A stretch of 64,000 bases of DNA from positions 248,001 through 312,000 of the forward strand of contig NZ_JACSQN010000002.1 in assembly GCF_014836615.1 (NCBI RefSeq), written 5' to 3'. Shown here in pieces: positions 8,694 through 18,248 of the stretch. Origin of the DNA: Sporosarcina quadrami. Its GTDB lineage: Bacteria > Bacillota > Bacilli > Bacillales_A > Planococcaceae. How positions within the stretch are numbered: the stretch's first letter is position 1; each line of letters starts with the position of its first letter. The notes beneath the pieces were generated by a model that was not told where the DNA came from, did no database searches, and worked only from the letters and a program-made list of their open reading frames with translations. The translations under genes and the position numbers were made by a program.

Positions 8694-11051
8694 ATGTCGA
8701 AAAAAACAAAGAAGAGAAAAAAGACAGGTGGCAATAAAAAGAAGCAAAAGGAACCTAGTCCACTACTCTTTGAAGTAGCCGGGATTACAATGATTGGACT
8801 TGCAATTATTATAATATTTGAATATGGAATTGTCGGAAGAAGCCTTTCCTCATTTTCAAGACTGTTATTTGGCAACTGGCATGGTGCTTTACCTTTTTTA
8901 TTAATTGTCCAAGCATTGCTTTTTATGGTCAAAAGAAAGTCGATTGGTTGGAAAAACCGTATTGTCGGTGGAAGTCTTTTTGTTCTGGCGAGTCTGCTAT
9001 TATTCAGCCATATTCATCTATTTAAAGAACTGTATGAAAGTAAACTACTCATGTCTAATTCTGCGATTAAAGAAACGTGGAAAGTACTTATAACAAATGA
9101 AGGAATTACGTCTAGAAGTGGAGCTTTAGGTGGAGGATTAGGAGGGGCTCTCTTATTTGCTTTGTTCCATGCATTATTCGATTCAGCAGGAGCAACAGTT
9201 GCAGGAGTGCTATTGTTAAGCATTGGTCTAATCTTATTAACAGGAAAAGCTCTCGTTCCTTACATTGCTGAACATTATCCGAATATAAAAAAGTCTCTTC
9301 TATCACTTTTCGAGAAGAAAGAGAAGAAACCAATTAAAAAAATGCCGCAAAATATAGAAAGTAAAAAAACACGCTCAAAAAAATCCTTACCTGTCGATAT
9401 ATCTACAGACAACGAAAGAGATATTGAACTTACTGACCAAGTCATTTCTAAACCGATTATTTCGGCATTTAATGAACGCGTCAATAAGGAATCGGCTATC
9501 GATGAACAGACCGCGACGCAACAAATAGTAGTTGAACCGGTCAGAAAGTCAGATGGAGAAAAAGAACGAGGGATTGAAGAGGAAGTAACCTATTCTGTCA
9601 TAGAAGGTGAAGAAGAGAACGAATCATATATATTACCACCACCATCATTGTTAAAGGAAACGCCTTCTAATGATCAGTCCGCAGAATATGATTCAATTCA
9701 AGCGAATGCGGAAAAGTTAGAACGGACATTTTTAAGTTTTGGTGTTAAAGCAACAGTTACACAAGTTCATTTAGGTCCAGCTGTTACTAAATATGAAGTT
9801 CTTCCTGATACTGGTGTGAAAGTGAGTCGAATCGTCAGCTTGTCGGATGATATCGCTCTTGCTCTTGCTGCTAGCGGTATCCGTATAGAAGCACCTATAC
9901 CTGGGAAGTCAGCTGTTGGAATAGAAGTTCCAAACAGCTCTGTCGCCATCGTCAGCTTGCGCGAGGTCATTGAAGCGAAAGAAAATAACAGACCAGATTC
10001 AAAATTGATGATAGCGTTAGGAAGAGATGTTACAGGGCAGGCAATGATGACTGAATTGAATAAGATGCCACACGTACTTGTGGCAGGTTCAACAGGAAGC
10101 GGGAAGAGTGTCTGCATTAATGGCATTATCATAAGCATTTTAATGCGCGCCAAACCTCACGAAGTGAAAATGATGATGATAGATCCAAAGATGGTGGAGT
10201 TAAATGTTTATAATGGAGTTCCGCATTTATTGGCTCCAGTTGTTACGGATCCAAGAAAAGCTTCTGTCGCATTGAAAAAGGTTGTTTCCGAGATGGAAAG
10301 ACGCTATGAGCTGTTTTCGCATACTGGAACACGAAATATCGAAGGATATAACGACCATATCGAAGTTTGGAATTCCGAAAATGATGAGAAACATCCGAAA
10401 ATGCCATACATTGTCGTTATTGTTGACGAACTGGCGGATTTGATGATGGTTGCTTCAAGTGATGTCGAAGATTCGATTACACGTCTAGCGCAAATGGCTA
10501 GGGCGGCTGGCATACATCTGATTATCGCGACTCAACGACCTAGTGTCGATGTCATTACGGGTATTATAAAAGCTAATATTCCATCCCGGATTGCGTTTGC
10601 AGTATCTTCTGCCATTGATTCAAGAACAATACTCGATGGATCAGGCGCTGAGAAATTGCTTGGGCGTGGGGATATGCTCTTCCTACCTGCTGGTGCATCC
10701 AAGCCCGTGCGCATACAAGGTGCTTTTGTATCGGACCAGGAAGTCGAAGCGATTGTCGACTTTGTCATTGAACAGCAAAAAGCACAATATCAAGAAGAAA
10801 TGATTCCACAAGAAGTAGAGGAAGTGCCCGCTTATGAAGAAACGGATGACTTATACGATGAAGCAGTACAACTAGTCACTGAAATGCAGACGGCTTCAGT
10901 TTCGATGCTTCAAAGACGGTTCAGAGTAGGCTATTCAAGAGCAGCAAGAATTGTCGATCAAATGGAATTAAGAGGTGTAGTAGGTCCTCCCGAAGGAAGT
11001 AAGCCACGTCAAGTGCTTATTTCAAAAAATGAATCCGATAGTCACGTTTGA
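8694..11051 (+). CDS. spoIIIE: DNA translocase SpoIIIE/FtsK
   Basis: ATP-driven DNA pump that moves the chromosome across the division or sporulation septum. The 785 residues (B. subtilis 787) comprise a short basic N-terminus, about four membrane segments in the first ~200 residues, a charged linker, and a RecA-like motor. The motor has Walker A GSTGSGKS near residue 465 and Walker [16 protein letters not shown]-terminal winged-helix gamma domain ([24 protein letters not shown]) reads DNA orientation sequences. Start ATG 8694 follows AAGGAGGAGG. The preceding terminator suggests independent transcription, although no strong promoter was seen in the short gap. Confidence 0.97.
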   Translation: MSKKTKKRKKTGGNKKKQKEPSPLLFEVAGITMIGLAIIIIFEYGIVGRSLSSFSRLLFGNWHGALPFLLIVQALLFMVKRKSIGWKNRIVGGSLFVLASLLLFSHIHLFKELYESKLLMSNSAIKETWKVLITNEGITSRSGALGGGLGGALLFALFHALFDSAGATVAGVLLLSIGLILLTGKALVPYIAEHYPNIKKSLLSLFEKKEKKPIKKMPQNIESKKTRSKKSLPVDISTDNERDIELTDQVISKPIISAFNERVNKESAIDEQTATQQIVVEPVRKSDGEKERGIEEEVTYSVIEGEEENESYILPPPSLLKETPSNDQSAEYDSIQANAEKLERTFLSFGVKATVTQVHLGPAVTKYEVLPDTGVKVSRIVSLSDDIALALAASGIRIEAPIPGKSAVGIEVPNSSVAIVSLREVIEAKENNRPDSKLMIALGRDVTGQAMMTELNKMPHVLVAGSTGSGKSVCINGIIISILMRAKPHEVKMMMIDPKMVELNVYNGVPHLLAPVVTDPRKASVALKKVVSEMERRYELFSHTGTRNIEGYNDHIEVWNSENDEKHPKMPYIVVIVDELADLMMVASSDVEDSITRLAQMARAAGIHLIIATQRPSVDVITGIIKANIPSRIAFAVSSAIDSRTILDGSGAEKLLGRGDMLFLPAGASKPVRIQGAFVSDQEVEAIVDFVIEQQKAQYQEEMIPQEVEEVPAYEETDDLYDEAVQLVTEMQTASVSMLQRRFRVGYSRAARIVDQMELRGVVGPPEGSKPRQVLISKNESDSHV

Positions 11052-11117
11052 AAAACATGACAAAAGAGTCATTATATAAGCCGATTTACAACTTCTTTCG
11101 ATATTTTGTCATTTTCG

Positions 11118-11149
11118 TTGTTTATTTTGTAGGATTAAAATGATATAGT
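11118..11149 (+). promoter_or_regulatory. Probable promoter of the GntR regulator gene
   Basis: TGATATAGT (11141-11149) is an extended -10 element. TTGTTT at 11118-11123 is too far away (20 bases) to be a standard -35. Just upstream, ATGACAAAA (11057-11065) and TTTTGTCAT (11104-11112) form a perfect inverted repeat spaced by 38 bases, which could terminate spoIIIE or bind a regulator. Confidence 0.45.
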
Positions 11150-11179
11150 ATGGAAGATTGGAACAGTCGTTAAACATCA

Positions 11180-11192
11180 GAGGTCTGACCTC
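11180..11192 (+). promoter_or_regulatory. Candidate operator, perfect palindrome before GntR gene
   Basis: GAGGTCTGACCTC is a perfect inverted repeat with a one-base centre, located between the probable promoter and the ribosome binding site. HutC-type GntR proteins bind related GGTC..GACC palindromes, so autoregulation is a reasonable inference. Confidence 0.4.
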
Positions 11193-11210
11193 GTCAGGAG
11201 GAGGATTCAC

Positions 11211-11939
11211 ATGGTGGTGAAGACAGATCAAAGACATCTCTATGTTCAAGTGATTGAGCGTTTAAAACGTGACATCGAAACAGGAGTTTTCAAAGAAAAT
11301 GAGAAATTCCCTTCTGAATTTGAACTAGCAAGGAACTTAGGTGTCAGCAGAGCAACTCTTCGAGAAGCTTTACGATTACTGGAGGAAGATAAAGTAATCG
11401 TCCGGAAACACGGAGTTGGTACATTTGTTAATCCACGACCTATCTTTTCTTCCGGTATTGAAAATTTGTCAAGTGTTTCTTCCATGATTAGTGATGCAGG
11501 AATGGAACCAGGAACGATTTTCATGGAAGTACAAGAAAATACCCCTAATGAGGATATGATTGGGAATTTCGGTTGTGAAAGGGATGACAAACTTGTTACA
11601 ATCAAAAGAGTAAGAACAGCAGATGGAGAACCTGTCGTATATTGTATTGATCATGTATTGTCCAAAAATCTTGAAATGGGTACAGATGTTTTATTAAATG
11701 AATCCATTTTCGATTCAATTGAGAAGTCGGGTAAAATTAGGATTAATCAAGCTGTGGCTAATATTGAGCCTATAGGCTATGATGATGAAGCATCTTCAAT
11801 TTTGAGATGTGGAGTGGACATCCCTTTACTAGTACTAATTCAATACCATTATAGCGAAGAAGGCGAAATGGTCCTATTCTCAAAGAATTATTTCAGGGCT
11901 GATAAATTCAGCTTTCACGTAGTGCGAAAACGGGTATAA
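11211..11939 (+). CDS. ymfC: GntR-family (HutC subfamily) transcriptional regulator, YmfC-like
   Basis: A 242-residue regulator with an N-terminal winged helix-turn-helix (residues ~8-75; FPSEFELARNLGVSRATLREALR) and a C-terminal UTRA ligand-binding domain. ATG 11211 follows GGAGGAGG. In Bacillus ymfC also follows spoIIIE. The next genes form a complete nucleoside ABC importer, making it the likely target, with the effector perhaps a nucleoside or its phosphate; that is inference from context. Inverted repeats lie both before this gene and before the lipoprotein gene. Confidence 0.85.
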   Translation: MVVKTDQRHLYVQVIERLKRDIETGVFKENEKFPSEFELARNLGVSRATLREALRLLEEDKVIVRKHGVGTFVNPRPIFSSGIENLSSVSSMISDAGMEPGTIFMEVQENTPNEDMIGNFGCERDDKLVTIKRVRTADGEPVVYCIDHVLSKNLEMGTDVLLNESIFDSIEKSGKIRINQAVANIEPIGYDDEASSILRCGVDIPLLVLIQYHYSEEGEMVLFSKNYFRADKFSFHVVRKRV

Positions 11940-11955
11940 GGCAAATTTTGGAGAG

Positions 11956-11996
11956 TGGAATACTTTCCAAATATCCTTTAAAGACGTGCGAACGTC
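11956..11996 (+). promoter_or_regulatory. Two inverted repeats upstream of the BMP lipoprotein gene
   Basis: TGGAA-tact-TTCCA (11956-11969) and GACGT-gcga-ACGTC (11983-11996) are both perfect 5+5 palindromes in the 99-base gap before the transporter genes. They are candidate operators; neither matches the palindrome before the regulator gene. Confidence 0.35.
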
Positions 11997-12038
11997 ATAT
12001 TTATATACCAAAATAAAAAAACAGGGAGGGTCCAATCA

Positions 12039-13106
12039 GTGAGCAAACGTAAATACGGTCTTGCATTATCATTGGTTTTAGCAGCAAGTGCATTACTTGG
12101 TGCGTGTGGTACGGACAAAGACAAAGAAAAAGATACTTCATCTTCAACAGGCGGCAACGCTTCAGATTTCTCAATCGCTATGGTTACTGACGTCGGTGGT
12201 ATCGATGACAAGTCATTCAACCAGTCAGCTTGGGAAGGAATCAAACAGTTCGGTAAAGATCATAATATGTCTGAAGGAGATGGTGGATACGCATACCTTC
12301 AATCGAAAGATGATTCTGACTACACTCCAAACTTGAACGCGCTTACACGTCGTGATTTCGACTTAGTATTCGGTGTAGGTTTCTTAATGGAAGATGCGAT
12401 TAATACAATTGCTGAGCAACAGAAAGAAACAAACTACGCAATTATTGATGGCGTAGTAGACCAACCAAACGTTGCAAGCATCTTGTTTAAAGAACAAGAA
12501 GGTGCTTACCTTGCTGGGGTAGCTGCTGCATTAATGACAAAAACTGATAAGATCGGTTTTGTTGGTGGTATGGAAATTCCAGTTATCGAACGCTTTGAAG
12601 CAGGATTTGTAGCAGGTGTTGCTGCAGTTAAGCCTGACTTGAAAGTAGATGTTAAGTATACAGGTTCATTTGATGATGCGGCATTAGGAAAAGCTGCTGC
12701 AGGTCGTATGTACTCTTCAGGAATTGATATCATCTTCCACGCTGCTGGCGGAACTGGAAATGGTGTATTCTCTGAAGCAAAAGAACGTAAAGAAGCAGAT
12801 AAGAATGCTGATGTATGGGTAATCGGTGTTGACTCTGACCAGTATGAAGAAGGTAAAGTTGGTGAAGAGAACATTACATTGACTTCTATGTTGAAGCGTG
12901 TTGATGTTGCTGTTCAGGATATCTCTAACCTTGCTAAAGAAGGTAAATTCCCTGGTGGTGAAACAAAAGTCTACGGTCTTCATGATGATGGTGTAGCTCT
13001 TGCAGATTCACGCGGTGCAATTCCACAAGACGTGCTTGATCAAGTGGAAGAATACAAACAAAAGATTGCAGATGGTGAAATCGAAGTACCTGAATTCGCT
13101 AAATAA
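12039..13106 (+). CDS. nupN: BMP-family nucleoside-binding lipoprotein of ABC transporter
   Basis: A 355-residue exported substrate-binding protein of the BmpA/PnrA/NupN family, which deliver purine nucleosides to ABC importers. A signal peptide ends in the lipobox LLGAC with lipidated Cys23, followed by a charged, Ser/Thr-rich linker. Family segments [21 protein letters not shown] and [12 protein letters not shown] are clear. Start is GTG 12039 after GGGAGGG. A long hairpin after the stop would reduce transcription into the ATPase gene, giving the excess of binding protein common in such operons. Specificity for nucleosides is by family, not shown here. Confidence 0.92.
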   Translation: MSKRKYGLALSLVLAASALLGACGTDKDKEKDTSSSTGGNASDFSIAMVTDVGGIDDKSFNQSAWEGIKQFGKDHNMSEGDGGYAYLQSKDDSDYTPNLNALTRRDFDLVFGVGFLMEDAINTIAEQQKETNYAIIDGVVDQPNVASILFKEQEGAYLAGVAAALMTKTDKIGFVGGMEIPVIERFEAGFVAGVAAVKPDLKVDVKYTGSFDDAALGKAAAGRMYSSGIDIIFHAAGGTGNGVFSEAKERKEADKNADVWVIGVDSDQYEEGKVGEENITLTSMLKRVDVAVQDISNLAKEGKFPGGETKVYGLHDDGVALADSRGAIPQDVLDQVEEYKQKIADGEIEVPEFAK

Positions 13107-13112
13107 TAACAA

Positions 13113-13148
13113 AACAACAAAGGCCGGTTCATTCCGGCTTTTGTTGTT
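13113..13148 (+). terminator. Terminator/attenuating hairpin after nupN
   Basis: A 15-bp stem (one G-T pair) from AACAACAAAGGCCGG to CCGGCTTTTGTTGTT with a six-base loop. It is U-rich but not a pure T run, so partial read-through is likely. Confidence 0.8.
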
Positions 13149-13264
13149 TACTTCTTATCGCAGCAAAATTGATAGACTAAAAGGTTTTTACGAAAATCTT
13201 TTATTGTGTCAATTTTTCATTGAATAAAATAATCAAATAATTATTACGCAAGGAAGTGAATCCA

Positions 13265-14818
13265 TTGGACTATGTCATCGAGATGTTGAATATTACAAAG
13301 AAATTCGGCAATTTCTACGCAAATGACAATATCACTCTTCAACTTGAAAAAGGGGAAATTCATGCTTTGCTAGGCGAAAATGGAGCCGGTAAATCAACAT
13401 TGATGAATGTCTTGTTCGGGCTATACCAGCCGGAGGACGGAGAGATACGAGTGAACGGTACAAAAGTCAATGTAACGAACCCCAACGTTGCAAATGACCT
13501 CGGAATTGGAATGGTGCATCAGCATTTTATGCTTGTTGAAAATCTTACAGTAACTGAAAATATCATCTTAGGTAATGAGCCTAAAAAGATGGGAATTGTC
13601 AATATTAAAGATGCTGCGAAAGATGTAGAGGAAATATCAAAACTATACGGGCTGAACGTTGACCCTTATGCTAAGATTGAAGATATTTCTGTTGGCATGC
13701 AACAACGGGTGGAAATTTTGAAAACGCTTTATCGTGGCGCGAACATTCTGATATTTGATGAACCAACAGCATCATTGACACCGCAAGAAATACAAGAACT
13801 TATCTCCATTATGAAGAAATTGATCACTGAAGGTAAGTCGATTATTTTAATTACACATAAATTACAAGAAATTATGGATGTATCTGATCGTGTTACAGTT
13901 ATCCGTAAAGGAAAAGGCATTGGTACTGTTGTCACTGCTGAAACGAATCCAGAAGAATTGGCAACGCTTATGGTTGGACGACAAGTAACTTTCAAAACAG
14001 AAAAAGGACCTTCCTATCCGAAAGAGGAAGTATTGCATATTGAAAATCTTGTTGTTACCGATAATCGTGGCATTGAAAAAGTAAAAGGCTTAAATTTGTC
14101 TGTACGTCGTGGTGAAATCGTTGGTCTTGCTGGCATTGATGGCAATGGGCAGACGGAATTAATCGAAGCTATAACAGGTCTTCGTAAATCCAAAAGTGGA
14201 TCAATTACAATTAATGAAATCGATGTTACTGGAAAAAAACCTAGAGAAATTACTAAAGTTGGGTTAGGGCATATTCCGCAAGACAGACATAAGCATGGAT
14301 TAGTTCTTGAATTTTCTGTTGGTCACAACGCTGCTTTGCAAGAATATTATCACGAACCGTATTCTAAAAATGGCATTATGAATTATAGATCAGTTTCTGA
14401 TTATGCCCAAAAGATTATTAAGGAATATGATGTGAGAACTCAAGGTGAAAACGAATTAGTGAGAGCTTTGTCGGGTGGTAATCAGCAAAAGTTAATCATT
14501 GGTCGTGAAGTGTCACGTGATCCTGATTTTCTTATAGCGGCGTTGCCGACTAGAGGTCTTGACGTTGGTGCGATTGAGTTCATTCATAAGCGGCTAATTG
14601 AGCAGCGGGATAATGGTAAAGCTGTATTCTTGATCTCTTTTGAACTCGATGAAGTTATGAACGTTTCAGATCGTATTGCTGTCATTCATGATGGTCAAAT
14701 AGTTGACACAGTCATTCCCACTGAAACAACTGAACAGGAGCTTGGTCTGCTAATGGCTGGGCATACAAAATCTGAAGCACTGAAAGCAAAGAAAGTTGGT
14801 GATGATCAAAATGTCTAA
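13265..14818 (+). CDS. nupO: Nucleoside ABC transporter ATPase (two nucleotide-binding domains)
   Basis: Duplicated ABC ATPase of ~517 residues, typical of carbohydrate/nucleoside importers. Domain 1 has Walker A GENGAGKST, signature ISVGMQQRVEI and Walker B ILIFDEPTASL. Domain 2 has the degenerate loop GIDGNGQTE, signature ALSGGNQQK, and the family's PTRGLDVG in place of a classic Walker B; here the usual AQPTRG reads ALPTRG. TTG 13265 is preferred over GTG 13256 since the site AAGGAAG (13250-13256) overlaps the latter. Its end overlaps the first permease gene. Confidence 0.93.
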   Translation: MDYVIEMLNITKKFGNFYANDNITLQLEKGEIHALLGENGAGKSTLMNVLFGLYQPEDGEIRVNGTKVNVTNPNVANDLGIGMVHQHFMLVENLTVTENIILGNEPKKMGIVNIKDAAKDVEEISKLYGLNVDPYAKIEDISVGMQQRVEILKTLYRGANILIFDEPTASLTPQEIQELISIMKKLITEGKSIILITHKLQEIMDVSDRVTVIRKGKGIGTVVTAETNPEELATLMVGRQVTFKTEKGPSYPKEEVLHIENLVVTDNRGIEKVKGLNLSVRRGEIVGLAGIDGNGQTELIEAITGLRKSKSGSITINEIDVTGKKPREITKVGLGHIPQDRHKHGLVLEFSVGHNAALQEYYHEPYSKNGIMNYRSVSDYAQKIIKEYDVRTQGENELVRALSGGNQQKLIIGREVSRDPDFLIAALPTRGLDVGAIEFIHKRLIEQRDNGKAVFLISFELDEVMNVSDRIAVIHDGQIVDTVIPTETTEQELGLLMAGHTKSEALKAKKVGDDQNV

Positions 14819-15857
14819 TAGAGTTGTCAATTTATTGGTGCCGATCATCTCCATTATCCTCGGTCTCCTTGTAGGAGCCTTAGTCATGATCTTTAGTGGA
14901 TATAATCCAGTCAATGGGTATATTGCCTTGTGGAATGGAATTTTTGGAGACGCTTATGCTATAGGTGAAACAATCCGTCAAATAAGTCCATATATTCTTG
15001 CTGGACTTGCAGTGGCATTCGCATTTCGCACAGGTTTATTTAATATCGGAGTAGAAGGGCAATTGATGGTAGGTTGGTTTGCAGCGGCTTATGTTGGATC
15101 AGCATTTACTATGCCTATGTATATTCACTTACCCTTGTCATTACTTGCTGCAGCAGCGGCAGGAGCGTTATGGGGGCTAATACCTGGATTGTTAAAAGCC
15201 AAGTTCCGAGTGCATGAAGTTATCGTCACAATTATGATGAATTATATTGCATTGCATGTTGTAAATGCACTAATTAAAACCGTATCTGGAGGCGGCTTTA
15301 AAACAGAAAAAATTCAACCGACAGCCTCATTACGCTCAGATTTCTTGTCTAATTTAACTGATTACTCGACACTCCATTATGGGATTTTTATTGCGTTATC
15401 CATGGTAATCGTAATGTGGTTCATTTTAGAAAAAACGAAGACTGGATTCGAATTAAAATCAGTCGGATTTAACGAAAATGCTTCTCATTATGCAGGAATG
15501 AACGTAAATAAGAATATCGTCTTATCTATGATCATATCTGGAGCGTTCGCAGGACTTGGAGGCGCAATGGAAGCATTAGGTACTTTCGGGAACATGACGT
15601 CAAGAGGTGGATTCACAGGTATTGGTTTTGACGGTATCGCAGTTGCGTTGTTAGGAGCAAATACGCCATTGGGTGTTATTTTTGGTGCATCTTTGTTCGG
15701 TTCACTAAAGTATGGAGCGAACAACATGCCGAATGCAGCAAATATCCCGCTTGAAATTGTCTCGATTGTTATCGCGCTTATCATATTCTTTGTAGCGTCA
15801 GGATACATTATCCGCGTTGCTATATTACGAATGAATAAGAAAAAGGAGGCGAAATAA
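14811..15857 (+). CDS. nupP: Nucleoside ABC transporter permease 1
   Basis: Membrane permease of 348 residues, BPD_transp_2 family, with about 8-10 hydrophobic segments and the conserved AFRTGLFNIGVEGQ loop. ATG 14811 overlaps the stop of the ATPase gene by 8 bases, implying coupled translation. It pairs with the next permease to form the membrane channel. Confidence 0.92.
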   Translation: MSNRVVNLLVPIISIILGLLVGALVMIFSGYNPVNGYIALWNGIFGDAYAIGETIRQISPYILAGLAVAFAFRTGLFNIGVEGQLMVGWFAAAYVGSAFTMPMYIHLPLSLLAAAAAGALWGLIPGLLKAKFRVHEVIVTIMMNYIALHVVNALIKTVSGGGFKTEKIQPTASLRSDFLSNLTDYSTLHYGIFIALSMVIVMWFILEKTKTGFELKSVGFNENASHYAGMNVNKNIVLSMIISGAFAGLGGAMEALGTFGNMTSRGGFTGIGFDGIAVALLGANTPLGVIFGASLFGSLKYGANNMPNAANIPLEIVSIVIALIIFFVASGYIIRVAILRMNKKKEAK

Positions 15858-15858
15858 C

Positions 15859-16824
15859 ATGAGCTTTTTAGAAGTGTTATATTTTATCATACCGACTTCG
15901 ATTGCTTATGCGGCTCCTCTGATTTTAACTGCAATCGGCGGTGTTTTCTCTGAACGTTCAGGAGTAGTTAACATCGGGTTGGAAGGTTTAATGGTCATGG
16001 GTGCATTCATTGGTATTATATTCAACCTAGCTTATGCCGATGTGTTTGGCAGTTGGACGCCTTGGATTGCGTTACTTGTAGCGATGCTCGTGTCCGCAAT
16101 ATTCTCCATCATGCACGCAGTAGCATCTGTTTCATTCCGTGCGAACCAGGTCGTTTCAGGGGTAGCGATTAATATGCTTGGCATAGCTATAGCGCTATTC
16201 TCGGTGAAGATGTTGTATGGTAAAGGACAAACGGACTTTATTCAGAATAAAATCCCGAGAATTAACATTCCTATATTACAAGACATCCCAATACTTGGAC
16301 CGATGTTTTTTAAATCAGTATACGGAACTTCCATTATAGCTATAGCAGTAGCCATCATTGCTTGGTTTGTCATTTACAAAACACCATTTGGATTACGCTT
16401 GCGTTCTGTTGGTGAGCATCCTATGGCAGCAGATACGATGGGCATTAACGTTTCCAAAATCAGATATACTGCTGTAATCATTTCTGGTGGTCTTGCAGGA
16501 ATAGGTGGAGCGATATATTCTCAAACGATGACAGGCGATTTTGGTCATGCGACAATAAATGGTCAAGGTTTCATGGCTTTGGCAGCGATGATTTTTGGTA
16601 AATGGCATCCAATTGGAGCGATGGGGGCAGCATTATTCTTCGGATTTGCCCAAACATTGGCTATCAGTGCGGGTTCTATAGATATCGATTTCATCCAAAA
16701 AATACCTACAGTATATTTCCATATATTACCTTATGTCTTAACTATTTTAGCTCTAGCAGGATTTATTGGAAAAGCGAATGCTCCAAAAGCGAATGGAGAA
16801 CCATATATTAAAGGCAGTAGATAA
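15859..16824 (+). CDS. nupQ: Nucleoside ABC transporter permease 2
   Basis: Second permease, 321 residues, same family, with conserved SERSGVVNIGLEGLM and about nine membrane segments. The start follows the preceding stop by one base and has AAAAGGAGG. A hairpin terminator closes the transporter operon. Confidence 0.92.
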   Translation: MSFLEVLYFIIPTSIAYAAPLILTAIGGVFSERSGVVNIGLEGLMVMGAFIGIIFNLAYADVFGSWTPWIALLVAMLVSAIFSIMHAVASVSFRANQVVSGVAINMLGIAIALFSVKMLYGKGQTDFIQNKIPRINIPILQDIPILGPMFFKSVYGTSIIAIAVAIIAWFVIYKTPFGLRLRSVGEHPMAADTMGINVSKIRYTAVIISGGLAGIGGAIYSQTMTGDFGHATINGQGFMALAAMIFGKWHPIGAMGAALFFGFAQTLAISAGSIDIDFIQKIPTVYFHILPYVLTILALAGFIGKANAPKANGEPYIKGSR

Positions 16825-16835
16825 TGCTACACTAG

Positions 16836-16875
16836 ACCGCTTTCGTTCCTATTTGGAATCGAGCGGTTCTTTTTA
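16836..16875 (+). terminator. Terminator of nup operon
   Basis: ACCGCT...TTCC pairs with GGAA...AGCGGT, followed by TTCTTTTTATT. Confidence 0.75.
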
Positions 16876-16907
16876 TTCCTAATAATTATTGGGGTAATGC
16901 GTTTATT

Positions 16908-16937
16908 TTGCCATGTGTAAGTTCTGGAATGTATAGT
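16908..16937 (+). promoter_or_regulatory. Probable promoter of ymfFHI
   Basis: TTGCCA (16908-16913) and TATAGT (16932-16937) with an 18-base spacer. A second -10-like TATAAT lies at 16953-16958. Confidence 0.5.
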
Positions 16938-16979
16938 GAAGAAAGGTATTCGTATAATAAGAAAAAACGAGGTGTTCAT

Positions 16980-18245
16980 ATGTTCACTAAAATTGAATTG
17001 AAAAAAGGTGTAAACTTATACATCCGTCCAACTGAACAATTCAAGACGATTTCGATGTCTTTCAGATGGACAGCTAAATTAAGTGCAAAACAGGCAGCAA
17101 GTAGAACTGTCTTATCTAATGTATTGCAAGATTCAAACGAAGATTATCCGAAACAGAGTGATTTGCGTAAGGCACTAGATGAGCTATATGGTTCGGTATT
17201 TTATATGGATTCAGGAAAGCGGGGCAATTCACATATCGTTTCATTGAACATGGAATGTGTGAACGATGAATATCTACAAACTAGCGGCGTTTTTGATGAA
17301 GTGCTGAACATGGTTAGTACCGTTATTTTCCGTCCTAATTTAAAAGATGGAAAATTTGACGAAACGATTGTTAATCGTGAAAAACGTTCTGTCATGGAAC
17401 GTATCCGATCTGTCTACGACGATAAAGGAAGATATGCACAAAAACGAATGTTGGAATTGATGAGACCGGACCATCCGGCTTCAATTTCTTCAAATGGTAC
17501 TGAGGAAGATGTGCAAAACATTACAGCAGACTCTCTTGTTGAAACATACGAAAAAATGCTCACTGAAGATGCGATTGATATTTATATCGTTGGTGACATT
17601 AAACAAGATACTATTGTAGAGAAGATCCGGACAATGTTTGATTTTAAGGAAAGAGAAATTTCTTATGAACGATACGAAAATGCTCCTATAGAAATGAAAG
17701 AAACACGTCAAGTGTTTGAAAAACAAGATATGAAGCAAGGGAAATTGCAAGTCGGATATAACACACCGATAACATTCTTCCATAAAGATTTCCCGAAAAT
17801 GCAAGTTATGAACGGAATACTTGGTGGATTTGCGCATAGTAAGTTATTCATGAATGTTCGGGAGAAAGAGAGTATGGCGTATACTATAAATAGCGTATAC
17901 AGTGCTAATTACGGTATTCTTTACGTTTTGGCTGGGATTGATGCTCAGCTTGAAGAAAAAGCAGTTACAATGATCCAGGAGCAGTTAGATGCAATTAAAA
18001 CAGGAGAAGTGACTGACTTAGAAGTTGATCAGACTGTTGCGTTGCTTGCGAATAGTATTAGAAGTGCGTTTGACTCTGCGCGTGGGCAAATTGAACTATT
18101 TGACCAATACAAGCAGTTGGACGAAAACTTCAATGCGGACAAATTGATTGCCGAATGGCATGAAGTTTCCTTGGATGATATTAAGCGAATGGCATCGACG
18201 ATCCAAATGGAGCTCATCTATTTGCTATCGGGAAGAGAGGCGTAA
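16980..18245 (+). CDS. ymfF: M16-family protein without zinc motif (YmfF-like)
   Basis: A 421-residue M16 peptidase homologue. The position where HxxEH should occur (RWTAKLSAKQAASRTVLSNVL) lacks the motif, so this is a predicted inactive subunit. M16 enzymes commonly pair an active with an inactive chain, and the next gene encodes an active partner. Start is ATG 16980 after CGAGGTG; the upstream in-frame extension has no ribosome binding site. The substrate is unknown; in some actinobacteria and Firmicutes such pairs process peptides. Confidence 0.88.
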   Translation: MFTKIELKKGVNLYIRPTEQFKTISMSFRWTAKLSAKQAASRTVLSNVLQDSNEDYPKQSDLRKALDELYGSVFYMDSGKRGNSHIVSLNMECVNDEYLQTSGVFDEVLNMVSTVIFRPNLKDGKFDETIVNREKRSVMERIRSVYDDKGRYAQKRMLELMRPDHPASISSNGTEEDVQNITADSLVETYEKMLTEDAIDIYIVGDIKQDTIVEKIRTMFDFKEREISYERYENAPIEMKETRQVFEKQDMKQGKLQVGYNTPITFFHKDFPKMQVMNGILGGFAHSKLFMNVREKESMAYTINSVYSANYGILYVLAGIDAQLEEKAVTMIQEQLDAIKTGEVTDLEVDQTVALLANSIRSAFDSARGQIELFDQYKQLDENFNADKLIAEWHEVSLDDIKRMASTIQMELIYLLSGREA

Positions 18246-18248
18246 TAA

